This document shows positions 47,042 through 56,221 of a stretch of 64,000 nucleotides of DNA, in pieces. The DNA is taken from the NCBI RefSeq assembly GCF_004153455.1, contig NZ_SDQE01000004.1, forward strand, positions 1 to 64,000, read 5' to 3'. The DNA comes from Allopusillimonas ginsengisoli (lineage in GTDB: Bacteria; Pseudomonadota; Gammaproteobacteria; Burkholderiales; Burkholderiaceae_B). The notes under the pieces are model-generated. The model was not told the DNA's origin. It searched no databases and worked only from the letters and a program-made list of their open reading frames with translations. Each line of letters starts with the position of its first letter. Positions within the stretch are counted from its first letter, which is position 1. The translations under genes and the position numbers were made by a program.

Positions 47042-47512
47042 CTAGATATTCAGGTTCTCTATGGCTGCAATTTGTTCGCCATAGGAAAGCTGGCGAAACG
47101 ACCAGGGGCTGATGCCAACGTGCTCCCGAAATGCCGTCACGAATCGGGCCGGATGGGTATACCCCACCCTTGCCGCAATATCAGGAAGACCAAGAGATGT
47201 TTCAACCAGAAGCCGCTGAGCCCATCTGAACTTTTCCTGCAGAATCCAGGTATTTATGCGAGCGCCATAAATCGCCATGAAGGCCCGCTCCAGCTTCGCG
47301 GCATCCACGACGAGGGTGGCGGCAAGGTCATCCACCGACGAGAACTTGGCCACATGCCGTCCGATCATCGTCTTGGCAAGCCGCGCCAGAGATCCGTCAT
47401 CCATATGCCTGGGGTCTGCCCCACCGTACCCGATTAGCCTCCTGGCGGGATAATCATCCGTATCCTGGCCGGCATCGGGCCAAGATACATCATCCATGGT
47501 TCGCGTCGACAT
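47042..47512 (-). CDS. AraC-type DNA-binding protein without sensor domain
   Basis: A 156-residue protein, mostly a single AraC/XylS DNA-binding domain at about residues 45-145. The second helix-turn-helix is clear (LPDIAARVGYTHPARFVTAF, then REHVGISPWSFRQ). There is only a short N-terminal stretch and no ligand-binding domain. It lies 116 bases after a receiver-AraC gene on the same strand and upstream of the adhesin, so it may act on the adhesin or form a cascade with its neighbour. That is inference. Confidence 0.85.
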   Translation of the reverse strand: MSTRTMDDVSWPDAGQDTDDYPARRLIGYGGADPRHMDDGSLARLAKTMIGRHVAKFSSVDDLAATLVVDAAKLERAFMAIYGARINTWILQEKFRWAQRLLVETSLGLPDIAARVGYTHPARFVTAFREHVGISPWSFRQLSYGEQIAAIENLNI

Positions 47513-47628
47513 GGCGCCTGCTGATATTCATATGATTAATGAGTTAAGTGCTTGTCGAGATATGCTTACATGGGTGTTGAGCCCTTGCCTTTGATATCTC
47601 GGCAACTTTTTTTCAATCCGGCCCGGTG

Positions 47629-48471
47629 CTAATTACTTTTACGCATATTTTTCCGGAATGAAGAAGGGGATTCGCCAAGGTAATCCCGAAAGGCTGTCGA
47701 AAAATTGGCAGCACTTGAGTATCCAAGCTCGGCGGCGATCTCGACAATATTCAGCGACGTGCGTTGCAGCAGAGACTGCGCCTTGAGCATGCGCTCGCGC
47801 CGAACAAATTCGAACAAGGTCATGCCTAGACAGGATTCAAATACATGGGCAATCCGTCGCTCGGAAACGCCCAGCATCCGTGCCAGGTCTGCAGCCTTGG
47901 GCGGGTCATCCAGCGCATCGATGATGGACCGCTGAGCCGCCCTCAACAGCACCATGTCGCCCTCGGAGAAACGGCTGGCGGAATCGCCGGCCGCTTGCGC
48001 ACCCGACTGCTCCGGACCGGAACGCGCGGAAGTTTCGGCTTCCATGGCAGGCCACGCCGTCGCATCGGACCAACGCCGATCGCGAGCAAGCCCCAAATGT
48101 ATGCGGACACGCTCGATAACTTCCAGCGCCTGAAACGGTTTGAGGATGTAATCCACGGCCCCAGCCCGCAGGCCAGTAAGCCGGTCCTGGATATCTGCGG
48201 ATGCGGACAGAAACAATACCGGAATATGCGCGGTGATCGCATCGGCCTTGAGCAGCCGCGCAACCGCGAACCCGTCTTTCTTGGGCATTTGAACATCAAG
48301 CAGGATCAGGTCCGGAATCATGGCCACCGCCCTGGCATACCCTTGGGCGCCATCGAAGGCGATGGTCAGACGGTAACCCTCTTCTCGTAAGGCCTCTACA
48401 AGCAAACGAAGCTGATCGGGGTTATCGTCCACCAACAAAATGTGCTGGACTTTTGTGGTGACTTTTTTCAC
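47629..48471 (-). CDS. Response regulator with AraC-type output domain (orphan)
   Basis: A 280-residue regulator. The N-terminal receiver domain has the phosphoacceptor Asp59 (DLILLDVQMPKKDG) and the acidic pair and Lys (ILKPF) in place. A linker of about 35 residues leads to a full AraC domain (about 175-280, with IVEIAAELGYSSAANFSTAF). No histidine kinase gene is next to it, so it is an orphan receiver controlled by a distant kinase. The receiver-AraC architecture is less common in Gram-negatives than OmpR- or NarL-type outputs. Confidence 0.9.
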   Translation of the reverse strand: MKKVTTKVQHILLVDDNPDQLRLLVEALREEGYRLTIAFDGAQGYARAVAMIPDLILLDVQMPKKDGFAVARLLKADAITAHIPVLFLSASADIQDRLTGLRAGAVDYILKPFQALEVIERVRIHLGLARDRRWSDATAWPAMEAETSARSGPEQSGAQAAGDSASRFSEGDMVLLRAAQRSIIDALDDPPKAADLARMLGVSERRIAHVFESCLGMTLFEFVRRERMLKAQSLLQRTSLNIVEIAAELGYSSAANFSTAFRDYLGESPSSFRKNMRKSN

Positions 48472-48573
48472 TTCATGCCGATGAATATGCGTAACTTATT
48501 ATTACGATATTGCACGCATGAACATATGTCTATTTAATACCCGGATATTTGTCAAAGCTTGACAATGCTGGCA

Positions 48574-49377
48574 TCAAAGTACGCCAAATCCTTTGGCGAG
48601 AATAATAAATGCAACACCTACACACACTATTGCAAACGCCATTTGCAGCGTTCTTGCCGGTAAATGCGGAGAAACCGCTCGACCGGCGAACATTCCAACC
48701 AACGCGAAGACCACAAACCAGGTGAGATGAGTCGGCCACTGAAGCCCCAGAGAAACGGCCTGGCTGACGGTCACAGCGGAGATCAGGCCAATAACCATCA
48801 AAGAAGTTGCAACAATTCCATGCATACTCACGTTGCTGAATCGTTGGAGCGCCGGGACAATAATAAAACCGCCTCCCACGCCCAACATGCCGGTAAACAG
48901 CCCCGATACGGCACCGATACCGGCCAACGTCAGCGCCGAGCGGCGATTCCAGATGAACCTGCCTGTGCTGGGTGACAGCATGCATGCCTTGTTTGCGTTC
49001 TCGCAGTTTTCGCTATCGGCAGAACAGGTCGCCTTCTGATAGCTGCGGAACGCGACAACCAGCATCACGCAGCCGAAAATGATCATCAACAAACCCACCG
49101 GCAGAAGCCGTGCGATAGCCGCGCCCAGCGGAGAAAGCAGACCTCCCACGACTGACATGAGCATGGCTGCCTTGTAGCGGACCCAGCCACGGCGAAGCCC
49201 ATCTATCGCGCCAAGCATGGCCGACAGCCCCACCGCAATCAATGCAACGGGCGCCGCCGTGACCATATCAACCCCAAGGGCGACAACCAGCGCCGGCACC
49301 GCGAGAATGCCGCCGCCCGCGCCTGTCAGCCCCATTACCAATCCAATTGCAGTACCTAAAACACTTTCCAGAACCAT
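48574..49377 (-). CDS. TauE/SafE-family sulfite/organosulfonate exporter-like permease
   Basis: A 267-residue membrane protein with about seven to eight helices in two repeated halves (GLVMGLTGAGGGILAVPALV and SGLFTGMLGVGGGFIIVPAL). The paired G-x-GGG motifs mark the TauE/SafE family, which exports sulfite, sulfoacetate or similar anions. It lies 165 bases downstream of arsB on the same strand, but no sulfur genes are adjacent. Confidence 0.9.
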   Translation of the reverse strand: MVLESVLGTAIGLVMGLTGAGGGILAVPALVVALGVDMVTAAPVALIAVGLSAMLGAIDGLRRGWVRYKAAMLMSVVGGLLSPLGAAIARLLPVGLLMIIFGCVMLVVAFRSYQKATCSADSENCENANKACMLSPSTGRFIWNRRSALTLAGIGAVSGLFTGMLGVGGGFIIVPALQRFSNVSMHGIVATSLMVIGLISAVTVSQAVSLGLQWPTHLTWFVVFALVGMFAGRAVSPHLPARTLQMAFAIVCVGVAFIILAKGFGVL

Positions 49378-49542
49378 TGCATTCCCAGGTTGGGTAAACG
49401 CTGCCGTCGTCGCTACACACGCCGTGAGCAGAGCCGCATCGCTTCCTTATTACAGATAACAATAAGCTAATGGCTATTATTCATAATGAACACCGGAATG
49501 GCAAGCCCCCGACCGCGTTTCGCGCGGCCCGGCGCGCGGGAT

Positions 49543-50823
49543 TCAACTGAGCCTGAAAACGAGTGCCACCAACGTGGCAACCAAGACAGGCAAGGTCAGC
49601 ACCAAACCTGTTCTGAAATAATAGGCCCAACTGATTTTCAGGCCCTTGCCCTGCAACACATGCAGCCACAGCAGCGTTGCCAGACTGCCGATGGGGGTGA
49701 TCTTGGGGCCCAAATCGCTGCCGATGATGTTTGCGTATGCCATGGCCTCGCGGACAACCCCATCGGCCTGGCTGGCATCGATCGACAGAACGCCGACCAG
49801 CACTGCAGGCAAATTGTTCATGATCGATGAAAGAAAAGCGGACAGCAGGCCCATGCCTAGCGTCGCCGCCCAGAGCCCCTGCCCGGCCAGGCTATTGAGC
49901 AGTTGCGCAAGATAATGCACCAGACCCGCATTGCGCAAGCCGTACACGACAAGGTACATGCCCAGGGAAAAGATCACGATCTGCCAAGGCGCGCTTTTTA
50001 TCACGCGTGTCGTATTGATGACTTTGCCACGGGAAGCGATCAACAAAAGCAGCAGCGCGCATGTCATTGCAATGGCACTCACCGGCACGCCAAGCGGTTC
50101 CAGGCCAAAAAAGCCTGCGAGCAACAGGCCAAGCACGGCCCATCCCGCCTTGAAGGTTTTGGGATCACGAATGGCGAGCGCAGGCTGCCGGAGCAGATTT
50201 GCATGATAGCGGCGCGGTATGCTGCGACGAAAGTACAGCATCAATATCAGCAACGTAGCCACGACCGAGACAATATTCACCGGGATCATGACCGCCGCAT
50301 AGCGGTTAAAGCCGATCTCGAAAAAGTCTGCCGACACAATATTGACGAGATTGGAGATCACCAGCGGCAGACTCGCCGTATCGGCGATGAACCCCGCAGC
50401 CATCACAAAGGCCAGCGTCGCAGCCGGCCCAAATCGCAAAGCCGTGAGCATGGCCATGACAATGGGCGTCAAAATCAATGCCGCGCCATCATTGGCAAAA
50501 AGCGCCGAAACCACTGCGCCCAGCAGGACGATCAGGACAAACAGCTTTTTTCCATGCCCTGCGCCCCAGCGCCCGACATGCAGCGCCGCCCACTCGAACA
50601 GCCCTGCCTCGTCCAGCAAAACACTGATGATGATAATGGCGACAAAGGCGATCGTTGCATTCCACACCAACTGCCAGACAACAACGATATCCGGCGGATG
50701 CACCACACCGGTAGCCAGCGCCAGCGCAGCGCCCAGACAGGCGCTCCAGCCTATGCCCAGCCCCCGCGGCTGCCAGATGACAAGCACAAGGGTAAAAACA
50801 AAAATGGCAGCGGCGGTCAGCAT
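49543..50823 (-). CDS. arsB: Arsenite efflux permease ArsB
   Basis: A 426-residue, twelve-helix arsenite/antimonite exporter, closely resembling E. coli ArsB throughout (for example [20 protein letters not shown] and [19 protein letters not shown]). Length is usual. No arsR, arsC or arsA is visible in the neighbourhood, which is unusual for an ars determinant; control must come from a distant ArsR or be constitutive. A TauE/SafE-like gene follows on the same strand. Confidence 0.94.
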   Translation of the reverse strand: MLTAAAIFVFTLVLVIWQPRGLGIGWSACLGAALALATGVVHPPDIVVVWQLVWNATIAFVAIIIISVLLDEAGLFEWAALHVGRWGAGHGKKLFVLIVLLGAVVSALFANDGAALILTPIVMAMLTALRFGPAATLAFVMAAGFIADTASLPLVISNLVNIVSADFFEIGFNRYAAVMIPVNIVSVVATLLILMLYFRRSIPRRYHANLLRQPALAIRDPKTFKAGWAVLGLLLAGFFGLEPLGVPVSAIAMTCALLLLLIASRGKVINTTRVIKSAPWQIVIFSLGMYLVVYGLRNAGLVHYLAQLLNSLAGQGLWAATLGMGLLSAFLSSIMNNLPAVLVGVLSIDASQADGVVREAMAYANIIGSDLGPKITPIGSLATLLWLHVLQGKGLKISWAYYFRTGLVLTLPVLVATLVALVFRLS

Positions 50824-51073
50824 AAGTGGCGAACAGAGAAGCGAATGAGGCGACGAAAAATCAACACGTTCAGAAAAGGCAGTGAATGATGAGTCACTTT
50901 ATCGATCAGTGCAATCTGTAACCCAATGGCATCAGAATCGATACAGAACTATTACAGAATAGCCCGCCTATCCGCCAATTATTTCAGTTCACTGCAAATA
51001 CACGGGTAATGCTTGCGCGGGCCAAACCACCCTACTACGCTGGAGTTCAGAAATACTTTTCAGGAGCTTGGCC

Positions 51074-51553
51074 ATGAAAGCACGACACAATCTCGCACGA
51101 CTTCTTGCCGTGGGTGTAGCAGTCGTCGCACTGGCAGGGTGTACGACTTATGACCGACGTGCCGACAATACGCTATTGGGCGCTGGCTTGGGAACTGCAG
51201 CAGGCGGCGTCATCTCCGGCGGAGACCCGCTGTACATGCTGGGCGGCGCGGCAGCAGGTGGCTTGCTGGGCAATGTACTGACCAGCGATGATCGAAGCTA
51301 CCGTCGAGGACGGGGCTGGGATCGCCGTTACGATCAGGATCGCGGCTGGAAACGTAGCAGAGGTCATGATCGCCACCGTAATGTCAATCGCAGCAAGCGT
51401 CATGATCGCGGCCACAACTGGAACAATAACAACCGTAGCCGCAGCTGGAATGATAGCAACCGGGGGCGCGGCTGGAGCAGCCGCCCCAGCAATAGAAGCT
51501 TTCCGATAGGCGGCTGGGGACACTCAAGCGGCGCCAGCTCCAACAACAACTAA
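51074..51553 (+). CDS. Glycine-zipper lipoprotein with Arg/Asn/Trp-rich tail
   Basis: A 159-residue lipoprotein. The lipobox ends at Cys23 (LAGC). A glycine-zipper helix pair follows (LLGAGLGTAAGGVISGGDP and LYMLGGAAAGGLLGNVL). The second half (about residues 75-159) is a low-complexity stretch rich in Arg, Asp, Asn, His, Trp and Gly (RGRGWDRRYDQDRGWKRSRG). The ATG at 51074 has AGGAG seven bases upstream; a TTG at 51068 is less likely. The role is unknown; the positively charged, surface- or periplasm-exposed tail might bind nucleic acid or lipid, but nothing here proves it. Confidence 0.85.
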   Translation: MKARHNLARLLAVGVAVVALAGCTTYDRRADNTLLGAGLGTAAGGVISGGDPLYMLGGAAAGGLLGNVLTSDDRSYRRGRGWDRRYDQDRGWKRSRGHDRHRNVNRSKRHDRGHNWNNNNRSRSWNDSNRGRGWSSRPSNRSFPIGGWGHSSGASSNNN

Positions 51554-51567
51554 TCCTCTTCGGGCAA

Positions 51568-51599
51568 CGCACAAGGGCGGGTGCACCCGCCCTTGTGCG
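51568..51599. terminator. Palindromic hairpin between convergent genes
   Basis: A 32-base perfect palindrome centred on GTGCAC, between the lipoprotein gene and the convergent TRAP transporter operon. No T-run flanks it. It probably acts as a transcription end signal for both sides. Confidence 0.6.
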
Positions 51600-51620
51600 T
51601 CTGGCAAAGACCTTGCATGC

Positions 51621-53366
51621 TTACTTGAACAAGTTGTTGTACTCCTCGTCCGGCGTTGCGGATTGGCCAGCATGCGACACGCCTTCAGGCCCCGGATCGA
51701 CAGTCACGTCGTTGTAATACCCATTATCCGCGTTGTACCCGCCCTCACCGCCGTAGGCGCCTTCTACATCAATGGATATGGTGTCAATATCAACCTTGAC
51801 CACGCCTTGCTTATAGTGCGTGACGATGCCCGGCACCAGCAACACCATAACGACCATTACCAGCTGGATGCAGATGAAGGGAATGGACCCCCAGTAGATT
51901 TCGCCTGTCGTGACCTTGGCTATTGTCTTGCCGGTGACCTTGTCGCGATAGTCATCCTTGGGCGCCACGGATCGCAAGTAAAACAAGGCGAATCCGAACG
52001 GCGGATGCATGAACGAGGTCTGCATGTTGACAGCCAGCAGCACGCCGAACCAGATCAGGTCGATACCCATTTTGTCCGCTACAGGGCCCAACAGCGGCAC
52101 GATAATGAACGCTAGTTCAAAGAAATCCAGGAAGAAGGCCAGCACAAAAGTCATCAGGCTGACGACGATCAGAAAGCCCATCTGCCCACCAGGCAGACCG
52201 ATCAGCAGATGCTCTACCCACAGATCGCCGCTCACGCCCCGGAAAGTCAATCCAAACACTGTGGAGCCTATCAGGATGAAAACCACAAAGCACGACAGCG
52301 TCGCGGTGGTATCCATCGCCTGGCGCAGCAGGCTCAGGCTGAGTCGCCGCCTCAGGACGGCCATGATGATGGCGCCGACCGCCCCCATTGCACCACCTTC
52401 GGTGGGTGTCGCCACGCCAATAAAGATGGTGCCCAATACCAGGAAGATCAATGCAAGCGGCGGGATCATGACAAAGGTGACCCGTTCGGCGATCTGCGAC
52501 AGCATGCCCAGACGGAGTACCTTGTTGATGATGGCCACGATAAACGCCACCAACCCCCAGATCAGAATCCCCAGCACGATCCGTTCATCCACGGGAGCAT
52601 CATCGGGCATGATCAGCTTGACATAGGCCAGTGAACACACAACCGAGAACCCCATCAAGGCCAGTAAAGACGGCAATCCTCGACCGCCATTGGGCTCGAC
52701 AAAGCTGCGAGCCTCTTCAGGCAGCGCGGGCGCCGCTTTGGGGCGTATCCAGGATACCAGGACGACATACCCAATATAGAGACCTGTCAGGATAAAGCCT
52801 GGCAGAATTGCGCCACGATACATATCACCGATAGAGCGGCCCAACTGATCCGCCAGGATAATCAACACCAGCGACGGCGGAATAATCTGCGATAAAGTTC
52901 CTGATGCCGCAATGACTCCTGTCGCCAGCCGCCTGTCATAGCCATAGCGCAGCATAATTGGCAACGAAATAAGCCCCATCGAAATCACCGATGCCGATAC
53001 CACGCCCGTGGTCGCAGCGAGCATGGCCCCCACCAAAATTACGGCAATCGCCAACCCGCCGCGCAGCGGACCGAACAACTGGCCGACCGTTTCAAGCAAA
53101 TCCTCGGCCATCCCGGACCGCTCCAGAATCAGCCCCATAAAGGTGAAGAAAGGCACCGCCAGCAAGGTATCGTTGGCCATAATGCCGAACACACGCTGCG
53201 GCAAGGCCTGGAACAATGCCGGTGAAAACAGTCCCAGCTCAATGCCGATCAAGCCGTAGAAAATGCCATTGGCAGCCAGTGCGAACGCTACCGGAAAGCC
53301 CAACAAAAGAAACAGCACTAGCGTCCCGAACATGATCGGGGCCATGTTTGTAATGAAGAAATCCAT
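51621..53366 (-). CDS. TRAP transporter large permease (DctM-type)
   Basis: A 581-residue multi-helix membrane protein, the ion-coupled permease of a TRAP importer. Family blocks are MFGTLVLFLLLGFPVAFALA and AAKTGVVSASVISMGL-like TTGVVSASVISMGLISLPIM. It is longer than the usual ~430 residues because of an extra loop and an acidic, Gly/Tyr/Asn-rich tail after about residue 530 (containing YGGEGGYNADNGYYNDV). It is the last gene of the dctP-dctQ-dctM operon, two bases after the small permease. Confidence 0.93.
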   Translation of the reverse strand: MDFFITNMAPIMFGTLVLFLLLGFPVAFALAANGIFYGLIGIELGLFSPALFQALPQRVFGIMANDTLLAVPFFTFMGLILERSGMAEDLLETVGQLFGPLRGGLAIAVILVGAMLAATTGVVSASVISMGLISLPIMLRYGYDRRLATGVIAASGTLSQIIPPSLVLIILADQLGRSIGDMYRGAILPGFILTGLYIGYVVLVSWIRPKAAPALPEEARSFVEPNGGRGLPSLLALMGFSVVCSLAYVKLIMPDDAPVDERIVLGILIWGLVAFIVAIINKVLRLGMLSQIAERVTFVMIPPLALIFLVLGTIFIGVATPTEGGAMGAVGAIIMAVLRRRLSLSLLRQAMDTTATLSCFVVFILIGSTVFGLTFRGVSGDLWVEHLLIGLPGGQMGFLIVVSLMTFVLAFFLDFFELAFIIVPLLGPVADKMGIDLIWFGVLLAVNMQTSFMHPPFGFALFYLRSVAPKDDYRDKVTGKTIAKVTTGEIYWGSIPFICIQLVMVVMVLLVPGIVTHYKQGVVKVDIDTISIDVEGAYGGEGGYNADNGYYNDVTVDPGPEGVSHAGQSATPDEEYNNLFK

Positions 53367-53368
53367 GA

Positions 53369-53995
53369 TCAGTGCCCCGTGGTTGTGCCAGTGTGCCGAG
53401 CTGCCGCATCGCGTTCGGCTGCTTCGCGCGCGATCTCTTCCGCCAGCAACGCTTCCGCCGACTTTTCAGACAGTTTTTCCATGGGATCCGGGCCGTCTCC
53501 GGTCAGGAAGGCAATGCACTTGATCAGGTGGGAAATACCAGCGGCAATCAGAAAAAAGAACCCAACTGGTATCAACAGCTTGGCCGGCCAGCGAATCAGC
53601 CCGCCCGAATTGGACGAATACTCCTGTGTGACCCAGGAGTCCGCGAACATGAACCAGGACAAATAGGCAATGAGCACAGACGCCGGAAGCAAAAAAAACA
53701 GGATGCCGAAAATTTCTATCTTGATCTGCGTGCGACGGGACAAGCGCTGTGCCACGACATCGACACGCACGTGTTCATTCTTGAGGAGCGTATAGCCGGC
53801 ACAAAGCAGAAAGATGGCGCCAAACATATACCATTGAAGTTCCAGCCATGCGTTGGAGCTGACATTGAAGAATTTTCGCACGACGGCGTTGGTTGCGCTG
53901 ACGACAACAACGACCAGGATCAGCCAGGTGACGGCACGCCCAAGACACCGGTTCACGGTATCGATCAGGCGCGACAAAGCGAGTAAAGATTTCAT
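53369..53995 (-). CDS. TRAP transporter small permease (DctQ-type)
   Basis: A 208-residue membrane protein with four helices, the small subunit that pairs with DctM. The typical opening (VNRCLGRAVTWLILVVVVVS) and the central LQWYMFGAIFLLCAGYTLLK are present. A charged C-terminal tail (EEIAREAAERDAAARH) extends into the cytoplasm. Confidence 0.92.
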   Translation of the reverse strand: MKSLLALSRLIDTVNRCLGRAVTWLILVVVVVSATNAVVRKFFNVSSNAWLELQWYMFGAIFLLCAGYTLLKNEHVRVDVVAQRLSRRTQIKIEIFGILFFLLPASVLIAYLSWFMFADSWVTQEYSSNSGGLIRWPAKLLIPVGFFFLIAAGISHLIKCIAFLTGDGPDPMEKLSEKSAEALLAEEIAREAAERDAAARHTGTTTGH

Positions 53996-54111
53996 TGATG
54001 TACTTCTTTGTAGAAGAAGAAAACCTCAGGAACGAGGCCGCGCAGAGAAGCGGATAGCTTCTCCGGCGGTCTCGCCTGTCAGGGGGGCGCGGTACACCCC
54101 TACGCCCGGAA

Positions 54112-55203
54112 TCAGCGATGCGTTGCGCTGGCCATGAATTGGTCGAAGCTGCCCTCGCCCACACGGAACCATGGGATCTCGTGATCGCGAAAGCCCTTAT
54201 AGCTCTCGTAGAGCTTTTTGAACGCGGGATCTTTTGCTGACAGGTCGGCGTAAACCTTGTTGGCCTCGTTGTACGAAGCCTCCATGACTTCTTTTGGAAA
54301 TGCGCGCAGTTTCGCGCCTTCGCTGATCAAGCGTTTGAGCGCCTTGGGATTTTCGGCATCGTAAGTGGCTATCATCTGGTTGGTTGCCATTGCGCTGGCC
54401 TGCGCCAGAACTGCCTGGTATTGCTTGGGCAGACTGTTGTACTTGTCCTGATTCACATACAAAGAAACCTGGAGCGTACCTTCCCACCATCCCGGAAAAT
54501 AGTAGTAGGGCGCCACACGGTGAAAGCCCAGCTTTTCATCGTCATAAGGGCCGATCCACTCAGCCGCGTCGATGGTGCCTTTTTCCAGCGAGGGATAAAT
54601 ATCGCCGCCGGCGATCTGTTGCGGCACGACGCCAAGGCGGGACAATACTTCGCCAGCAAATGCGCTGCATCGAAACTTGAGGCCATCCAGGTCGCCCACC
54701 GTTTTGATTTCCTTGCGAAACCAGCCCCCCATTTGCGTGCCGGTATAACCGCAGGGGAAATTGACGATGTTGTAAGCCTTGTACATTTCGCGCAACAGAT
54801 CCATGCCGCCGCCATGATTCACCCAGGCGTTCATCTGGCGTGTATTCAGGCCGAATGGCACGGCACTGTCAAAGCACAAGGCCGGATTCTTGCCGAAATA
54901 GTAATAAGACGCTGTGTGGCCGCATTCGATGGTGCCGTTCTGCACGCCGTCAAGCACCGCCAGCGCCGGCACGATCTCTCCCGCCGGAAAAGCGCGAATG
55001 GAAAACTTGCCATCCGTGGCCTCAGAAACGAATTTGGTCAGGTTCTCGCCGCCGCTGTAGATCGCGTCGGCGCTGCGCGGAAAGCTTGATGCAAGACGCC
55101 AGGAGATGGTGGGCGTGTCCTGGGCGAACGCGGGCGCCGCCAGCGTGGCGCCTCCGGCTGCCGCGCCCAGGGCGGCCTTCTTGAGAAATGAACGTCGCTG
55201 CAT
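54112..55203 (-). CDS. TRAP transporter substrate-binding protein (DctP-type)
   Basis: A 363-residue periplasmic binding protein. The N-terminus MQRRSFLKKAALGAAAGG resembles a Tat signal (RRSFLKK). The DctP domain contains AVLDGVQNGTIECGHTASYY and KGTIDAAEWIGPYDDEKLGF, typical of the branch that binds 2-oxo-acids or aromatic-type carboxylates. GGAGGAG lies before the start at 55203; longer frames upstream are rejected. It is 116 bases upstream of the small permease. Confidence 0.93.
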   Translation of the reverse strand: MQRRSFLKKAALGAAAGGATLAAPAFAQDTPTISWRLASSFPRSADAIYSGGENLTKFVSEATDGKFSIRAFPAGEIVPALAVLDGVQNGTIECGHTASYYYFGKNPALCFDSAVPFGLNTRQMNAWVNHGGGMDLLREMYKAYNIVNFPCGYTGTQMGGWFRKEIKTVGDLDGLKFRCSAFAGEVLSRLGVVPQQIAGGDIYPSLEKGTIDAAEWIGPYDDEKLGFHRVAPYYYFPGWWEGTLQVSLYVNQDKYNSLPKQYQAVLAQASAMATNQMIATYDAENPKALKRLISEGAKLRAFPKEVMEASYNEANKVYADLSAKDPAFKKLYESYKGFRDHEIPWFRVGEGSFDQFMASATHR

Positions 55204-55440
55204 AATTGGGTACTCCTCCTTGATAGGGAAAACGAAGTCTTGATCTTGCCGCTGCGTCATTCCGGATCGGAAAACGGCAGGCAATACAAGTCACAACCCG
55301 CGGATCACGATAATGATGCGGGCGAGCCAAAATATTGTTTGAAACTGACGTGAGGCTTACGCAGCCCAGTACTTCGTCAGGAAATTCGGGAAAATCCGAA
55401 TGAGGCAGACGGTGTCGCCGAGCGGTTCTTCAGCTTTTTT

Positions 55441-56079
55441 TCAGGAAGACGTGTTGTGAACGGTGTCCAACATGGCCTGCCCAAGCGCAGTGCATCCGTT
55501 TTGCATGAGCGCATTGCCCGCGCCCAGGCGGTCGCCTGCGTCCTTGTTCTGGCTCAACTTGCGTTTGCCGACCAAACGCGAGATGTTTATTTCGATGCCG
55601 ACGATCAGCGTCAACAACATATCGATGTGTTCGCGGGGCGAGTCTGACATTTTCCATGGCACAGGCTGGCCGGCCTCGTGCGCGCGTGTCAGGCGCGCAA
55701 CCAGTCCACGCACAAAGCGCTCATTGTCGTGAACAACGATTTGTCCGTGCGCATGGACAGCCTCGTAATTCCACGTGGGCACCTGTTTGTGAAACGCGTG
55801 CTTGCTCGGATACCAGTTCGGTGAGATATAGGCATCGGCCCCCCGAAAAACCACCAGCACATCATCGCCGTTGCGCACATCTTGCCAGACTGGATTGGCG
55901 CGGGCCACATGCCCGCGCAAACAGCCTAGCGTTCCTTCTTCGGCATCGCACTCGAACGGAAGATGGTTGGCGTCCAGCCCATTTTCCCCATGCGTCACCA
56001 GCGTGCCCAGCGGGTAGCGGCCCATCAGCTGCCAAAGTACCTGCGTATCGTGTTCGGCAAAATGTTCGGGGTTATACAT
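55441..56079 (-). CDS. PaiB-like FMN-binding protein
   Basis: A 212-residue protein of the PaiB family (FMN-binding split-barrel), known in Bacillus as a negative regulator of sporulation and protease genes. The start MYNPEHFAEHDTQVLWQLM and the core HGENGLDANHLPFECD, then RGADAYISPNWYPSKHAF, match the family closely. The molecular role in proteobacteria is not established. The start at 56079 has GGAG eight bases upstream. It is divergent from the LytM-factor gene. Confidence 0.9.
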   Translation of the reverse strand: MYNPEHFAEHDTQVLWQLMGRYPLGTLVTHGENGLDANHLPFECDAEEGTLGCLRGHVARANPVWQDVRNGDDVLVVFRGADAYISPNWYPSKHAFHKQVPTWNYEAVHAHGQIVVHDNERFVRGLVARLTRAHEAGQPVPWKMSDSPREHIDMLLTLIVGIEINISRLVGKRKLSQNKDAGDRLGAGNALMQNGCTALGQAMLDTVHNTSS

Positions 56080-56221
56080 GGCGGCTCCGTTCCGGGGGGA
56101 ACTCATATCATAATCAAACACCACTGCGCGCGCTGGTGCGGGCCGTCAAGCCGTCAGGCGACGCTGGCATGCCAATCGCGGCCACACTGCACAACTCGGC
56201 ATTTCTTGGTACGCTTGCGTC

